From Tethya wilhelma (lineage: Eukaryota; Porifera; Demospongiae; Tethyida; Tethyidae): DNA of 64,000 nt. The notes below the pieces were generated by a model. That model did not search any database. It saw only the letters and a program-made list of their open reading frames with translations, and was not told the origin of the DNA. The stretch spans positions 10,761,684-10,825,683 of the forward strand of contig CAXIPT010000003.1 in assembly GCA_964030475.1 (NCBI GenBank). Reading direction: 5' to 3'. Positions 1 through 12,252 of the stretch are shown here, piece after piece. Numbering within the stretch: the stretch's first letter is position 1; the number at the start of each line of letters is the position of its first letter. The translations under genes were made by a program, and so were the position numbers.

Positions 1-142
1 GGTATTAAACAGAAGCCATATAATTTCAGAGGCCCAAGATCTTTTTGCCACTCAATCTTGAGGATCTTAAAACACATACCAAGTTTCGGCCAAATTCGTG
101 ATGGTGATTTAGAAATCTGGTTGATTTGACATGGAATGACCC
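1..142. repeat. Dispersed repeat, identical to 25722-25863
   Basis: These 142 bases recur without a difference, in the same orientation, at 25722-25863. The copy here is cut by the window edge. At the other copy the shared sequence may extend back to the N at 25588. No terminal inverted repeats or coding capacity are visible. It could be an interspersed non-autonomous element or part of a recent segmental duplication; both copies lie beside broken retinol-dehydrogenase-like genes. Confidence 0.85.
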
Positions 143-573
143 TCATATAATTATGCAGATTCATAAAATTACACTTACTTGTGCTAGTTTAGACCCACCA
201 GTGACCTCAAATCAGTTGGCAGAGCTAGGGACAAGTTGATTCCAAACTCTGCATCAGTCACATGACACAATGTCTGTTGATGACCATTACCTTTTGCTTT
301 TAAATACGTTAACCCAGCGCCCGGATCAATGATCATGATTTTCAAAGTTACAAAACTACATTCATCATAGTATACATGCAGCACTAGTATACCCCTAGTG
401 ATTAACTGGTAATAATAAACAACAAAAAATATGGGGACTCAAAATTAGACAAAAAATCAGAATTCTAATTTGGAAAGAACAAAGGTAAGTGAGCAATCAC
501 TATACTATCAATTGAAATTCTACGTTGGCTATTATACTATCAAGACCAAGAGGCTAATTATTTTAAATATTCT

Positions 574-1784
574 TTACAGTCCCACCATCTGAGCACTGAC
601 TTGCCAGAGACGTTCAACTATGTCATCATTGAGAGCTTCAGGATTGGGCTTCTTGACTTTACAGTCCACCATAAACTTCCCAGTCACTCCTTCCATCTCT
701 TCACTCACAGCACAGTAAATGGACGTCTGAGCTCCTTCATGAGGGGACTTGGTTATGAAAGTGTTGACTTGAGTAAAAAGGGCCTAACAGTGGATGTACA
801 AATTATCAATTATAAAAAAATTCTTCATTCCAACATAATCCCCACCTCCTATTTGTACATGAATATGAACCATGTACACAGCAGGAACTTATGAGTGTTG
901 CTCAAAAACTCCTGACAAAGAGCTATGAAAGAAACTCAACCCCCCCCCCATCATACTAACATAATTATTCATACACATCAACTTGTACAAACAGATGCAT
1001 GCATGCATGATTAAACCTCCCACACATATGCATGTAAACATATCAATACTTACAAGCCAGCCATTGTGACGTTGACAGCATTAGCAATGACACTGGTTCC
1101 AGTGAGTCGTTGAGCCAAGCCACGAGTGAAGACAACATTAGCTAGCTTGCTCTGCATGTAAGTAGACCAGGGATGATAGCTTTTCTCTCTGTTAAGGTCA
1201 TCAAAGTTGATGGTTGCTCCAAACATTGAACCTTGAGCTGATGATGAGAGGTTGACAATCCTAGCAGAGGGAGCCTCCTTGAGACGATCCAGAAGAAGAT
1301 TGGTGAGCAGGAAGTGGGCCAAGTGATTCACTCCAAACTGCATCTCAAATCCATCTTTGGTGGTCTGTCTTTGTGGGAGGGCCATCACACCAGCATTGTT
1401 GATAAGGATGTCAATTCGTGGCTCCTCTTCCAGAATCTTAGCTGCAAACTGCCGTACTGAGTCAAGAGATGACAGGTCGAGCTGAGCAAAGACAACGTTG
1501 TCATTTCCACTCATCTTCCTTACTTCATCAGCGGCCTTCTCTCCTTTCTCCACGCCACGACAGGCCAGAATCACTCTGGCATTTCTCTTGGCCAAGTCCA
1601 CAGCTGTTGCAAACCCAATACCAGCGTTAGCTCCAGTAATGATGACAGTCTTGCCCGTCAACACAGCCTTGGAATAACACACCCCTCCTTTGAACCAACG
1701 ACGAGCATAATACAATAGGAGAACGGTTAAAGCAAGTCCACCAATGAGGTAGGGATGGTTGAATAAAACGTCCACAAGTGACAT
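574..1784 (-). pseudogene. Retinol-dehydrogenase-like SDR, copy 1, frameshifted
   Basis: Two exons (1054-1784 and 574-783) resemble the RDH11-14 group of short-chain dehydrogenases, which reduce or oxidise retinoids with NADP(H) on membranes. The first exon keeps an N-terminal hydrophobic anchor, the TGANAGIG cofactor motif, NNAG and the catalytic YMQSK. Compared with copy 2 (2769-3974), 28 bases are missing just after residues NAV, removing the DPGGVRT stretch and shifting the frame. Splicing at the same donor (GTAAGT) then enters the last exon out of frame and meets a stop. The last exon itself still reads ITKSPHEGAQTSIYCAV to QVSAQMVGL in the old frame. It is probably a recent pseudogene, or an SDR with a truncated C-terminus. 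Upstream in-frame ATGs exist at about 1823 and 1841; 1784 is chosen because the anchor follows directly. Confidence 0.75.
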
Positions 1785-2768
1785 TATGAGAGACACTCCA
1801 CGGTTTGATCTGAAATTGTGCATTATAATTTGGTCATGCATGGATAGTTAATTAATTATAATTTTTGACCTGATAAAACAATATGATTGCACTTTACCTT
1901 TTTGAAGGGAGTCAGTGGCTGCTTTCAGCAAACTCAGTAGCCTCAGAGTTTGGAGATGGAAATATTAATCTTTGTTCCAGGACTAGAATTAGTGAGAAAA
2001 GCAGTTCTGTTGAGCAGAAGGCGTCCGATGAGTTCTTTTATGTAAGAGGCTTTTAGCTGACTGTAGCAGGGTGTACAAAGTGAAGTCAAAAAAATGTCTG
2101 TGTACTTTGAACTTATTGTTACCTTAATGACATTCATTGCATGAGGAAATTTGACTTTATTCTGGAGCTGGACCTGCTGGTGCCTGACTAAGTGATGCAA
2201 CTCTTGCCTAGCTGCTGCCACAAACAATCATGCATGCATGCATGCACGCAGAGAGTACTGTCCAGGTCTAAAATTTTTAAGCATCCATTGAAAAAAGGCT
2301 GTGACTAGAGAGAGACTACCTGTTCTGTAAACTAAAGCTAAAATGTATTGTAGTCAATGGTGCCGGTACTTTAATGTAGTACCAGCGAAATCTGGATACT
2401 GTATATTATGTAACTCAGCAATACATAAGAAATAGGAAAGCATACGGACTACCGGTACTCTAGCCACAGCATTAAAAAAAAAATGATTGACCACTTAATC
2501 AGCTAAATAGTGCATGTCCACTAATACAACTTCAATATACACCTTTATAACATGATATATATATATATATGCCAGCAAAGGCATCATAATTTGATATACT
2601 TTCAATTATTTACCTGAAAAGAATACCAAAATTATGCAAAAATTAATAATTGTGTTACAATTATAAGGGTGAAACTAATCCATTGCCTAATATAGAAATC
2701 ATTGTCTTTGATGACACCAAAAGTATAATAACCCTATGCTATTATTTACTCTTGATGATACACTACAT

Positions 2769-3090
2769 TCACAGCCCCACCATCTGAGCACTAACTTGCC
2801 AGAGACGTTCAACTATGTCATCATTGAGAGCTTCAGGATTGGGCTTCTTGACTTTACAGTCCACCATAAACTTCCCAGTCACTCCCTCCATCTCTTCACT
2901 CACAGCACAGTAAATGGACGTCTGAGCTCCTTCATGAGGGGACTTGAACACAAATGAAGCCAGTCGAGTAAATATGTGCTGTAAGAAATTAAAATTATAA
3001 ACACTGAGTTGATTCACTGAATATAAAACAAAACTATACAGAACAGGATTTGAAAATTTGCATGACTCTACATACCATTTATACACACAC

Positions 3091-3170
<80 letters not shown>

Positions 3171-3974
3171 GGATTACAAAACACTTACAAGCCAGCCCTG
3201 GTGGCGCTGCAAATCGGTACGAACCCCTCCAGGGTCCACAGCATTAGCAATGACACTGGTTCCAGTGAGTCGTTGAGCCAAGCCACGAGTGAAGACAACA
3301 TTAGCTAGCTTGCTCTGCATGTAAGTAGACCAGGGATGATAGCTTTTCTCTCTGTTAAGATCATCAAAGTTGATGGTTGCTCCAAAAAATGAAGATTGAG
3401 CTGATGATGAGAGGTTGACGATCCTAGCAGAGGGAGCCTCCTTGAGACGATCCAGAAGAAGATTGGTGAGGAGGAAGTGGGCCAAGTGATTCACTCCAAA
3501 CTGCATCTCAAATCCATCTTTGGTGGTCTGTCTTTGTGGGAGGGCCATCACACCAGCATTGTTGATAAGTATGTCAATTCGTGACTCCTCTTCCAGAATC
3601 TTAGCTGCAAACTGCCGAACTGAGTCAAGAGATGACAGGTCGAGCTGAGCAAAGACAACGTTGTCATTTCCACTCATCTTCCTTGCTTCATCCGCAGCCT
3701 TCTCTCCTTTCTCTACGCTACGACAGGCCAGAATCACTCTGGCATTTCTCTTGGCCAAGTCCACAGCTGTTGCAAACCCAATACCAGTGTTAGCTCCAGT
3801 GATGATCACAGTCTTGCCCGTCAACACAGCCTTGGAATAACACACCCCTCCTTTGAACCAACGACGAGCATAGTAGAGTGAGATAAGAGCCGTTGCTCCT
3901 GCACCTACTGCTACAGCATAAGGATAAGCTCTTACAAAGTCAACCACATTTGCTCTCAACTGTTGCAACGCCAT
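2769..3974 (-). CDS. Retinol-dehydrogenase-like SDR, copy 2, intact
   Basis: Two exons (3189-3974, 2769-2978; phase 0 junction) encode 331 residues, the usual size for RDH11-14-type dehydrogenases. In order: a short N-terminal hydrophobic segment (about residues 15-35, likely membrane anchor), the Rossmann motif TGANTGIG, an acidic patch after beta-3, NNAGV, the catalytic serine in NLSSSAQ, YMQSK (Y and K catalytic), and DPGGVRT after the active site. The C-terminus ends SAQMVGL, close to vertebrate RDH13. The reaction is probably NADP-dependent reduction of retinal or another aldehyde or ketone, inferred from family only. The start is MALQQL, which is shared with copy 3; an in-frame ATG at 4001 would add nine residues. 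The intron carries a long CA repeat. This is the only one of three copies in the window with an open frame. Confidence 0.9.
3093..3168. repeat. (CA)n microsatellite in SDR copy 2 intron
   Basis: A nearly perfect CA run of about 76 bases ends 20 bases from the donor of the intron between the two exons of SDR copy 2 (it reads TG on the transcribed strand). Confidence 0.95.
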
Positions 3975-5566
3975 TTTCAAGACAGTTTGTGGTTGTATCA
4001 CAATCTATATATATGTATGAGCGTATAGGTGTGGGCAAATTTAAACGGTAATAGATTAGGGTGTCTGCACATGAATTTATTCATGAAGATGAGTACAGAT
4101 AATTCGTAACTATGAGGTATACAAAGCAATGTCCCACTCTGCTGTTCTAAACTTGGTAGGTAGTTAGTGTCCATGACAGGGGCCATAATTATTTTTTTAG
4201 TGTGTTATCCAGCCATTATGCTATTACTGTTGATTCATTTCCATGCTCTCCCAACATAGGGGCAACTTCCATTCGAAGGAGAGTGGTGATTTAATTAAAG
4301 TCTATAGAATATAATTATAATGCAACAAAGTGTAGGCCACCTCAGGGGATAAAGTGAGGTGAACCCTCACAATGTTATCAATCACGAGATGCTTTCTATT
4401 CTAATATGGACTGGCTATGATAGTAATGTATCATCTCTATACTTCTTGTCACTCTGGAAAGCACCACAACAGCACGGTCTTTTTGAAAAAATAATAAACA
4501 GAGGCAGATGCCTCAGACTTTGACCAGTGGCAGTGGGCTCAGCCGAGTACCTAGGGTATTTCCCATGTTTACTGACTCATTGCTTATTGAGTGAGTACGA
4601 TGGCTTTAACCTTTCTATCTATTAGGTATTGTAGAAAAGTCAAAAACTTACAAAAGCGGCTAGAAGTGGAAACCGATGACGCCTCACACGGCCCTGGTAG
4701 ACTCAAGGTCACTTGTGTTGTTGTGGATTCGTTATTACGTCATTTCCAATTACTTTTTTAGCCCCACCCTTTAATTTAACCATGACAAATGAGTATGCAG
4801 TGGCACCCGTCTAAATATGCTTCTAGAGAGACCCAGATAGAATGTAGTCTCACAGGCCAGACATTGTTAATTTCTTGATGGGGAAAAAAGAACTTGGAAC
4901 AATGTGAATGTTGTACCACCTGGCTGATCAAGTGAAGGTGTAATGATTGATGAAGACTTTATCACCACAGATCAGTATCAAAGTGCATGTTTGGTACCAA
5001 GAATAATTGGTTATTATTTCGAATGTATAATTGACATAATTATAACTAGGAGGATTGATGAAGCGTGAGATGCCAGCATTGGTGTTGTCATGGTATTGAT
5101 TGTTAAACTTTAATTTCACTACAATAAAGTATTTAGCAGATTTTTAATTATACAATAGCTTAACAGTAACAATAAAGTTTGTTTCAATTTATGAATTAAT
5201 GCACCCTATAACTAGTGAGCAAATTAAGAAAACTGATAGAGTCATATTGTACATGGCGGTATAATACATGCAGTATAAACTAGTAGCGCAGGTTGTATCT
5301 CTACAACATCATAGCTATAATTTATAGAGAGCTTTACTCTGATGCCAAACAATAACCTGAATGGTACATATGTACTCAGTATTAAACAAAAATTAATCAT
5401 AAGCTAAAACTATTGCTTTTAAGTTGTTCAGAGTTCTACAATGATGGGAGAAAATGAAAAGAAAAGGATAAAATTAAGCAATTCAAAGTTATGTACGTCA
5501 TGAATATAATGTTGTACAAACTGTACACCTATACTTCATAATACTAACTAATAGTAACAAACTTAC
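3975..5566. other. No gene recognised
   Basis: About 1.6 kb between the intact SDR and the last recognised exon of the membrane protein on the minus strand. Open frames are short and unlike any family I know. The cytoplasmic 3' exon or exons of the gene at 5567-6259 should lie here, because its TM exon ends in a good donor, but I could not pick them out. Confidence 0.5.
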
Positions 5567-6259
5567 CTTAATTCATGAGGATGAGATTTGTGTCTACGCT
5601 TGCATACAACACATAAAGTTACAGCCACTAGAGTGAGCAGTACTACTACAATGAACACAGTAACTGATGCCAGAGTAGCAGCTAGCACAGTATCTGTACA
5701 CCCTTAAGTATAGACAGGAAATATAATTGGCAACCACATGTACATAATTTCAATACTTACTTGATTTGCTTTCATGATGTAAATCTGTGGCAATGTATGT
5801 GTGGTGTGACTGTGATGTTGACATTGGCAAGTCAGTCAGTGGCCATGGGTTGGTAGTCTCTTCATCAGACGAGGCTACCACCAACTCCACACTCTCAGTG
5901 AACACTTCATAATTGTAGTCATCAGTCAACAAAGCACACACTAAAACCAATCCATTGCTTTTTAGCGTAGCATTCAATTCACATGTTACACAGCTACTGT
6001 TGTCCAAACTTCCACAATACACACTAATAGTATCATCGTTTGAATCCACATGGGGAACAAAATATACTCTACTGCCATCTGTTAAAATACCTGATATTTC
6101 AGGTTTTAAACCACTTGTATTTCCAAAACAACAGGTATTGTTCGTTATTGTGTTAACTTGGGCTTTCCATGGCTTCGTCACAATAGCTGCATGTATAGAG
6201 ACAAGAAGAAAAAAGATGCACAAATGTGAAACAACTATAGCATGTACGATCAGGTACAA
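5567..6259 (-). CDS. Single-pass membrane protein, 5' part
   Basis: Exon 5761-6259 begins with a possible signal peptide (MYLIVHAIVV then a hydrophobic stretch ending SIHA) followed by about 140 residues with several cysteines and N-x-S/T sites. A second exon, 5567-5693, joins in phase 1 and encodes a strong membrane segment (about 27 hydrophobic residues) followed by CKRRHKSHPHEL, a positive stop-transfer sequence. The second exon ends in a clean GTAAGT donor, so at least one cytoplasmic exon is missing from this model. An alternative acceptor near 6193 would put the signal peptide on another exon. No domain can be named; the extracellular part could be a diverged Ig-like fold. The gene is head to head, about 1 kb apart, with the tyrosine-motif receptor at 7275. 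Confidence 0.6.
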
Positions 6260-7274
6260 TCATCATGATACATGCCCATTGCTGACCTCACTAATTCCAA
6301 ATACAGTTAACGTACTCCTCATTACAGACACACCCAATATATTAGAGGTCATCTAGGCTAAAGCAGACACACTGGCCTTGCAGTTAGAGAAGGTACGACA
6401 TGTGAGTGTCATCGGAAAGCCTAATTAAATTCTAATTATGTGACAACAATAGCTTGCTATATTAGATTTGATTACATGTACCTTCATGCTGCGTCATTGC
6501 CATCTGTATCATACCTCTTCAGGCTACAGATAGACTGGTCATAAATGACATTGTGAATGAAGGGAAGCCTGGTGAGTAATATAAGGGTACTATGTAGACA
6601 AAACTATCTATTAGGGATAGGTTTCATTATAGGTCAGCGCAAGAGTACCTAATCATGTACTCTTGGTCAGCAGAACGTACTCTGGTACACTAAACTCAGT
6701 TGGTGCAAATTATACTAAACTTACACACATCACACTGTACAGTAATGATAGTCATGATCACAAATAGTGCTCCAATTTCAGGGAATCTCAGTATAAGTAG
6801 ATATAGTGCCATAAGTCACAACACACTATTAAAGAGTTACGGCAATTGAGATTCACTTTCGAGGTTGATGGACTTAAAGAGTCCTGGAAACACACAACAT
6901 AATCTATGAGTCACCAGCCACATGTACAACACATAATCATCTTTAAATTGCACAACTCACTTAAAAGTTGTTATACAGTGAAATGATCTCAAGCTGCCAG
7001 TACTTCTACCCAGATTTTCCGTGTAAATCCAATAGCACACAACCATATCAGACAGCCAATCCCATTCAATGGCTCAGAATGAGCTACGAATATGCGGCCC
7101 AATGGGCCAACTGCTTTTATTTTATCCACTGTCGACAGGTCTCCTTTTCCTCGAGTCATCTCATGAGTCAGCTCAATTAAAATTTTAAAAAATTCCCCAA
7201 ACCTTTGATAGAACGTTGTCAAAACTGTACTATAGTTCCAGTGGACTTCCAGTTCTAACCGCATGTGAGTAAAC
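6260..7274. other. Intergenic space between divergent membrane-protein genes
   Basis: About 1 kb separates the minus-strand gene starting near 6259 from the plus-strand receptor starting at 7275, so it should hold both promoters. The minus-strand open frame at 6989-7276 has no recognisable family and overlaps the receptor 5' end. No TATA box at a convincing distance was found. Confidence 0.45.
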
Positions 7275-10200
7275 ATGGGTGAAAAGTTGGTACTCCTGTT
7301 TAGTGCCTACTCATTGTTAGTATTACAGTGTCATGGTGCAGTGGCCAGTGAGTGCATAATTATACTGTAACACAATTAATTATGATAATTATGCTACTTA
7401 TTGTGCCACTGTATTATTATAGGACTGGAGCCACTATCCTATGTTGCTGTAATCCATCAAGCATCCAAGCCAACTTTCAATTGTACTGTTTATGGAGCTA
7501 ACTATGCTGGCTGGGAAATTAACAATCAACCTGATTTGATCCACAAAGAGAGTGAGATAAGAAGAAGAGGGATCAAAACAGAGCATGACAGAATTGGAAA
7601 CCGTTCATACTTTGCAACACTCAAACTCTCACCAATTGAAATTAACAGCTACACTCAGATCAAGTGCTGGGCAGCTGTAAGAGATGGAATAGGTACGAGC
7701 GCAGCTAGTGAAACAGCAATTCTCCGAGTGCAAGGTATATGTAAGCAAATGTGTTGAGTATATGCATATACCAATAAATTTGTTTCTGTGGTTGATTTGC
7801 AGGATTCCTTGGTAAACCAGAAAATGTTACAATTTCTCCACTCAACTTGACACACACAAAGATAGAGTGGTTGCCTCCACATACACTGAATTATACTGAT
7901 ATTGAACCAGGCATTCTTCAATATACAGTGTGTACATTTATTAGTACCATCACCCACTATTGTGTAAATGATACTTCCCAGGAGGTCATGCTCCCTAATT
8001 TGAATGCTGATCAGGAGGTTTTAATCTCAGCGTGGAACAGTTTAGGAGAAGGACTGTCTATTGAGGTTGAACTTGAGGCTTGTGGGCCACAGAATATAAT
8101 GGGTAAAGACACGATTAAAAGTAATGACTTGCAAGTTGGTTGGGTCTTAATAATAGATAACCAGTAATTAATTATTACATGCATATATTTGGATATATCC
8201 TGATTATTAATCATAAGTATGCTACCGGTACCAAATTAGTCAGAGAATGTGCGCAAGAGATAGGGATATGACGGATTAATTTATTGTCTTTTGCAGATGC
8301 TCAGACAATTGTAAAAATGGGAGAGTTTGACAATATTGATTTGTTCGTTACACTTAATCCTAACAACCTCTCTTCAATTGTATTCCCCAATGTAAGTTCA
8401 TCGAGTATCATGGTAATCAATTTATACTGTAATATATTGCCTTGCTCCCCATACTCCACCATGTGAAATTTTTATGGGACAACTTGTTTCAATTTTGAGA
8501 TGTATGACAGTGGAGATTGACAGCATTCAAAGTATAAAATTTCCTGATTTTTGATTGACAGTTTCACAAAAGATTGCTACTTTTGATCAACAGTTTTGGT
8601 TCGAATTAGACAACCAAAATTAAATTTACAATATACAATACATATCATGTATAAACCAAGTAGAGCATCCATGTGCAAATTTGCCTACCAACCGCATCCA
8701 TGGATCTGAAGTCTATTCCCTTTGATGTGGTTAATGGTGAATGCAAAGTTGGGATATAATAATAAATCAAATGAAAGCAGAATGTCCCATGTAAATCTTT
8801 TGGTCTCAAATCAAGAAATTTGTCAATCGATATCTTAAATGAAACTTATATATCTCAAATGAAGGTTGTAATCTAGCTCCCCATGAATAAACATTTATCA
8901 AAGAGGCATGCTTCCCACAAATTTTATGTCATGGATTTTGACCAAATGGCCCACACACATCATGCACGTTCAGTCAAGGAGAGAGAATGTTTCCACACAT
9001 ATAGCCAGCCCATTGAGGTCATGGCATGAGTGCATATATAGAGTTTGTAAACTATGTTATAATCGTTATGATGTTTCACTTTTAGGAAAGCATTTGCTTC
9101 TGTCTTTACAACCTCACCTTGGCCCTCAATGATAATCTCACTCATCTTGGACTTCTGAATCCAACCCTATTTGAATCGCAGGGTTTCTCTCTTCATGTAC
9201 CAACCAATGTTCTTCCCAATGAGTTTTATGACGCTCAATTGACATGTGCTACTGGAGAGGGTGAAACCAATTTCAACACTTCATTGCATTTCAGTATGTT
9301 CAATCACTTTTTAGAAAATTAATGTGGCCAGGTCGATCTATCGATATTGTCGTACATGCCAATTCATACGTGGTAGTAAGTTGTATATTTTCCTGACTCT
9401 GAATATTGTTGAATCAATTGAAAATGTGAGCCACTGTGGTCCATACCATGCAAGGCTGTAGACAAGTGGGTGCTTGGGGGTAGTTGAACACCCCCAAATT
9501 TCAGCACTCCTAACAATAAAACTTGCATGCACAATAATTCTTTAAATGTCAGAATTGCTTTGATCTTTTTTATTTGTAATTTCTGGGGGCAGCATTCCCC
9601 CGGACTCCCCTAGATTCTAGATGGCTAACAATCCTGCTTTCACATCCAACTGAAGCAAAACCAAATTTTAAAATTTATCTAGGGCCCTGCATACAAGTAA
9701 AAATTATAATAATGTGATATAGTTCCATGCAGGTTTATAAGTATGATCATTAGAATAATATTATAATCATAGTACTATCAAAATTATTTCAGGTTCATTT
9801 GATGTACAAGATGTTAGAGTAATGCTACATGAAGAAAATTTTAGTGTGCTTATATGTTGTGAGTTTGCACTGGGATCTCAAGCACAAGGTTGTCACATTA
9901 ACATCACAGCAATTGGCGAGGAGTCTCATCCTAGTCATCAACAAACTATTGTTAGAAACCTAGTGCAGCAGCAAAGTAGAGTGTCGTGTTGGGAAGAGAA
10001 TGATATCAGTGCTGATATCACTTACACTATCTCTGTGTACGATTGGGAAAGAGATGGCTCGATAAATTTGAGAAAACCTGTTTACTGGTCTTATGTGTTT
10101 GTAAACAAGAGTACTCAGGACCAAAACAATAATAGAAGTACACCAGTGCCCATCACAGTGCCCAAGACGGACCGAAGGAAGGAAGGTTAGTTTAATTTGA

Positions 10201-11215
10201 GAAAATAATAGGCACTAACTTAGACAAGTTCTTCACCGTGCCGCTATAACTTCAGCAAGTTTAAATTGATTCATTTACAGCTATTGCATCTATCTCTTCA
10301 CAAGACCTAACAGTCAAAAAAACATCAGATTCCATCCTGATTATAATAGGTAAACAACTTCAGATAGTAACAGTAACTATTATAATAACCCATACATGCA
10401 CACTGTCATGCACATACATCACAGTGTCAGCAGGTGGTTCTGCACTTCTACTACTGTTCATCATTCTCACTGTTCTTATGCTGTGCTGTTGTGTACTTGT
10501 TAAAAGTAAGCATCAACTTTCAGTCTATATAGACTATTTACAAAAATAGAATTAAATTATCATTTTTACTTAAATTTTGATATGATAAATTATAGGGAAA
10601 AGAGATGTTGTTTATTCCGTTCACGGCAACTGTGGAAATGCATTGGAAGCCTCAGAAAATGACAAACATTTTGAGCCGCATAAAATAGGTGCTTCCTGTC
10701 AATCTCTCTCATTTGACAACAGCACTTACTGTGGTGTCAACAGAGATGAGAGTACCATGTCAACAAATATATATGGCACGTTGTCTTGTCACAAAACCCC
10801 AAGTCCTCAGAGGAGAAACCTTGATCCGAATGGATTCACCAATCCTTTGGCTCTTTCACCATGTGCACAGTACCACTCCATACATCACTCAGTTGGTGAC
10901 AGGCAAGATGACAGTCCTTCCAGTGACATGGTGACAAATGATGAAGTTCACTATCCTGTGTATGATCAGATCCAACCATCTTCTGTACAACCAAACAATT
11001 CAACTGGGACTTTCACAATTGAAAATAACAGCTACATAGCCATTACTGATACAATGAGACTGGAGAGTAATGCATCTTATGAATGTCCACCAAAGAAAAA
11101 AGGAAGATTTCGTGGACCTTTGCCTCAGTTGCCTTTGGAAACAACTCATGATCAAGGCTGCCAAAGGAATCCCTCCTCAGTCACTGTGTACGAAGCAGTT
11201 GGTGATCTGCAGTAA
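7275..11215 (+). CDS. Ig/FN3-type receptor with tyrosine-motif tail
   Basis: Nine exons join in phase into 716 residues: 7275-7347, 7423-7734, 7803-8102, 8297-8391, 9086-9293, 9793-10185, 10281-10349, 10425-10505, 10596-11215. Residues 1-24 are a signal peptide. Residues about 25-128 look Ig-like (paired cysteines, GWEI, KCWAAVRDG). Residues 129-228 look like FN3 (IEWLPP, then a tyrosine strand and SAWNSLGEG). A cysteine-containing region follows to about 470, possibly further Ig/FN3 domains. One membrane segment spans about 479-506 and ends CCCVLVKRKR. The tail of about 205 residues has no kinase and no enzyme, but carries YSVH, YCGV, YGTL, YPVYDQI, YIAI and YEAV plus a proline-rich stretch. 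YCGV and YGTL are 11 residues apart, close to ITAM spacing. Likely a cell-surface signalling receptor acting through phosphotyrosine and SH2 proteins (inference). Exons 6-9 recur at 14440-15862. Confidence 0.82.
9450..9690. mobile_element. Degenerate MITE-like element in receptor intron 5
   Basis: The ends (GCAAGGCTGTAG and the reverse complement GCAGGGCCCTAG) and an inner stretch (TTCTGGGGG...AGCATTCCCCC) match the element at 13257-13539. It has decayed more than that copy and no clear target-site duplication is seen. Confidence 0.5.
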
Positions 11216-11278
11216 CTTTTTGCTGTTTATGTTATGTGAGCCTGTGTACAGTATAATATACTCTTAATTGTGTGACTC
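9759..11278. repeat. Duplicated 1.52 kb segment, copy 1
   Basis: This stretch, covering the last four receptor exons, their introns and about 60 bases of 3' flank, is repeated at 14406-15925 with a constant offset of 4647. I found only two base differences (10417 and about 10559). The right limit is sharp, in the sequence TGTGACTC, after which the flanks differ completely. The left limit of the other copy is hidden by the N run. Confidence 0.97.
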
Positions 11279-11344
11279 AACCAGGAAGAAGATTGAGCAG
11301 CTCACCACTAGTTTCATTGCCAAGAAAAGTTTGATCCGACTACA

Positions 11345-11346
<2 letters not shown>

Positions 11347-11400
<54 letters not shown>
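11347..11400. repeat. (GA)n microsatellite
   Basis: A pure AG/GA run of about 54 bases, 130 bases downstream of the receptor stop codon and just after the duplication limit. Confidence 0.97.
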
Positions 11401-11401
<1 letters not shown>

Positions 11402-11537
11402 ATCAATGCATTATGGAATTATTTATGGAATTATTTAATAGCACTGCATGCATGCATGCTCATACAATAGCAATATCATCGATGCAGTATTGCATAATTC
11501 TTTGTTTCTGCACTCATACAGCTACACAATAACTCAC

Positions 11538-11695
11538 TGTAAAAAATTCTCTCTCATCGAAGCTCAGCTCCACGAGGTAGAGCTCCACCTCAGAGGTGAG
11601 AGAGACACCAGCAGGGGGAAGCCAGGTCAGGGTCACAGCTCTCTCGTCATCAGGATGGGAGTCAGACTCCAAGGAGCGAGGGGGGTCAGGAATCT
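11538..11695 (-). pseudogene. Isolated FN3-domain exon
   Basis: A 158-base exon-like stretch with a good acceptor (CTCCTCAG) and donor (ACA followed by GTGAGT) encodes the first half of a fibronectin type III domain: IPDPPRSLESDSH, then VTLTWLPPAG, then YLVELSF. No neighbouring exon of the same gene was found on this strand within the 2.8 kb island 11279-14069, so it is an orphan: a fragment, or part of a gene broken by assembly. FN3 exons of this type are common in sponge receptor-like genes. Confidence 0.6.
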
Positions 11696-12012
11696 CTGAG
11701 GAGGGGAGGGGGTGAAAGGAATTAGTATCGTTCAACTTCAAATTCAGTGGTTTAATGGTGAATGCATTAAATTAAGATTATTAGGGTGAGCCTGAGCGAG
11801 CCCCACCTAGTCGTTGTTTTTGGTAAAATTTCTGCTTGCTTGCTTGTTTGTTTGTTTGTTTGTTGGTTTGTACACGGTGGACACTTTCCGTATACTCAAA
11901 TTATTCGAACGGTAATATGCAGTCCAGATTACGTCACAAAAATATTGAAATTTGGAATTGCGCAACACGTGGCCGGCTGAGACTGTAGGTAGCTGTAGAG
12001 AGAGCGAAATGA

Positions 12013-12252
12013 CTGAACTTAGAAGAGAAAGAAAGGAGACTCGATGCTAAGACAATCCTGCACAGACCACTCATAAGGAGCCGGACTGTCAGAGCTCAAA
12101 TTGAAGCCAACCCGAGACTCGGAGCCTCAGTATACAGAGCTGAAGCAAGTAGACGGCATGTACATGGCGACACTACTCCTGAGAGAGATACTCTTGAAGC
12201 AGACCTAGAGAGATTACACCTCAGGAGCAAATTTAGTATTGAGCGACTATGA
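12013..12252 (+). pseudogene. Unrecognised coding-like fragment, 80 residues
   Basis: An open frame without an ATG runs from just after a stop to a TGA at 12250-12252. It reads LNLEEKERRLDAKTILHR, then RSRTVRAQIEANPRLG, and is rich in E, R and L, unlike the AT-rich noise around it. I do not recognise the family. It could be the C-terminal exon of a displaced gene or a transposon remnant. Confidence 0.3.

Noticed and set aside
601..894. Plus-strand frame over the SDR last exon, recurring at 2736 and 26768
   Set aside because: It is the antisense of a conserved coding exon and is similar in all three copies only for that reason.
3050..3276. Plus-strand frames of threonine-histidine repeats
   Set aside because: They are translations of a CA microsatellite inside an SDR intron. 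The same holds for the Cys-Val and Thr-His frames near 24206-24514, 29001-29289 and 49589-49888.
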